From Paenibacillus abyssi (GTDB taxonomy: Bacteria; Bacillota; Bacilli; Paenibacillales; Paenibacillaceae), in NCBI RefSeq assembly GCF_014640295.1, contig NZ_BMGR01000009.1, positions 124,001-188,000 on the forward strand: a DNA stretch of 64,000 nucleotides. The letters are read 5' to 3'. This document shows positions 63,155 through 64,000 of the stretch, piece by piece (the stretch's first letter is position 1; each line of letters opens with the position of its first letter). A program made the position numbers and the translations under genes. A model generated the notes under the pieces. It had not been told where the DNA came from. It worked only from the letters and a program-made list of their open reading frames with translations, and ran no database searches.

Positions 63155-64000
63155 TCATTGCTGAACCGCTCTCCCGTCCACTTTTTCCGCGTCCCAATAC
63201 ATTTCCGCAATCACTTCAGCCAAAGCATCCGCCGTCCGGTAGGATTCCTCGAGTGTATTATCCACTCCGCCCACCTCGATCAACACACTGTCCGGCGAAA
63301 GCGATTGATTGTATTCCCCGTTTCCGGTTGCCGCATCTTTGCCCCAGACTCCCCGTGATATGCCCGGATATTTCGCTTCCAGCGCTTCATGAATTTTAGT
63401 AGCGAATTTCTCGTTCTGCTTCCAATCCGGATTGCGGTGCCCGATAATAAAAAACACCTGCGCATAATCTTTGCCGCCGATCGTTGCGGTTGTATGTTTT
63501 CGACGCTGCGAATCGCGATGAAGGTCAAAGAAAAACTGCAGATCGTCGCTTTGCGCCATAGCTTCTTTCACGGTTTGCATCGTGTATTTATAGGAAAGCT
63601 CCCACCGGTAACCATCTATCGCTGTCGGGTAGTCGATTCCGGAATGCAGTGCGCCGACACCTTCCTCCTCCAGCTTTTTCGCCAATCGTTTGCCGACAAG
63701 CGTAATGTTTTTCTCGGATGAATTCGGATCGTTACCGGCTACCGGATACCATGATTCGCGGGGATGTGAATGATAGATAAATGCGATCTTCCGGTCACCT
63801 GTTGCCTGAGCCGGCGCTTTTCCTGTGTCCTGATCTGACGGTTCAGGCTCGGATATCGTATCATCCGGTTGTGCAGGCAGCACATTCTGATCGCTTGGCG
63901 GATCTTGATTCGGCTTGCCTCCCGGCTCGTCCTCCGGCGCTTGTGTGATGGGCAGCGGCGGATGATCCTTCGGACCCGTGCCCGTTCCCGTACCTGAGCC
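63155..64000 (-). CDS. spoIIP: Stage II sporulation protein P (5' part cut by window edge)
   Basis: The last 281 codons of a membrane-anchored peptidoglycan amidase/endopeptidase that drives septal wall thinning during engulfment. The catalytic region has IAFIYHSHPRESWYPVAG, FFFDLHRDSQRRK, and VLIEVGGVDNTLEESYRTA, with conserved His and Glu residues. A Gly/Thr- and Pro-rich low-complexity linker precedes it. The N-terminal membrane anchor is beyond the window. It precedes yqxA and lepA as in Bacillus. Confidence 0.95.
   Translation of the reverse strand, partial: GSGTGTGTGPKDHPPLPITQAPEDEPGGKPNQDPPSDQNVLPAQPDDTISEPEPSDQDTGKAPAQATGDRKIAFIYHSHPRESWYPVAGNDPNSSEKNITLVGKRLAKKLEEEGVGALHSGIDYPTAIDGYRWELSYKYTMQTVKEAMAQSDDLQFFFDLHRDSQRRKHTTATIGGKDYAQVFFIIGHRNPDWKQNEKFATKIHEALEAKYPGISRGVWGKDAATGNGEYNQSLSPDSVLIEVGGVDNTLEESYRTADALAEVIAEMYWDAEKVDGRAVQQ

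Overview
The window is a dense chromosomal core region of an endospore-forming Firmicute. Gene content and order match the Bacillus subtilis segment spoIIP-yqxA-lepA-hemW-hrcA-grpE-dnaK-dnaJ ... rpsU-yqeY ... era-recO-glyQS ... dnaG-sigA-trmK-nif3, and the details (frequent TTG/GTG starts behind strong GGAGG sites, moderate GC, a Paenibacillus-like set of lineage-specific small genes) suggest Paenibacillaceae. This taxonomic call is inference from gene content. Almost everything is on the minus strand; only four genes are on the plus strand (a TerC protein, a subtilase, a TetR/flavoenzyme fusion and a Na/Pi cotransporter-like protein). No CRISPR array, insertion sequence, prophage, tRNA or rRNA gene was seen.

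Layout from left to right. 1-10.4 kb: typA (cut by the window edge), a small membrane protein, a divergent pair of TerC proteins, the thiI/cysteine desulfurase thiolation pair, a lytic transglycosylase, three small genes (two-TM protein, DUF1540, YpuI-like) and a plus-strand membrane-anchored subtilisin-like protease. 10.4-10.9 kb: RNase P RNA, which looks like class A rather than the Bacillus class B. 10.9-21.5 kb: nif3, trmK, a membrane protein, sigA, dnaG, a YqxD protein without a standard start codon, the PPDK regulator, glyS and glyQ under a glycine T-box. 21.5-33.6 kb: recO, yqzL, era, cdd, dgkA, ybeY, pgpH, phoH, the sporulation pair yqfD/yqfC, then a hypothetical protein, floA and nfeD behind an ECF(SigW)-type promoter, and yqeY/rpsU. 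33.6-49.4 kb: a block that interrupts the Bacillus order (HIT protein, TetR-flavoenzyme fusion, small alarmone synthetase with a membrane protein, addA/addB, an inositol monophosphatase family protein, an rRNA methyltransferase, the YqeW-like transporter, a Nudix protein). 49.4-64 kb: mtaB, rsmE, an M50 protease, prmA, two small genes, dnaJ, dnaK, grpE, hrcA with CIRCE, a GNAT acetyltransferase, hemW, lepA, yqxA and spoIIP (cut by the window edge).

Functionally the window is mostly translation, RNA processing, tRNA/rRNA modification, DNA replication and repair, protein folding and sporulation. The observations most worth a second look are the in-frame TetR-flavoenzyme fusion with an internal ribosome binding site and an upstream palindrome, the YqxD gene whose conserved N-terminus lacks ATG/GTG/TTG, the class A RNase P RNA, the protease with an uncharacterised extracellular N-terminal module, a hairpin that hides the DUF1540 ribosome binding site, and the membrane protein that shares an operon with the alarmone synthetase. 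I see no clear, wholly new multi-gene system.
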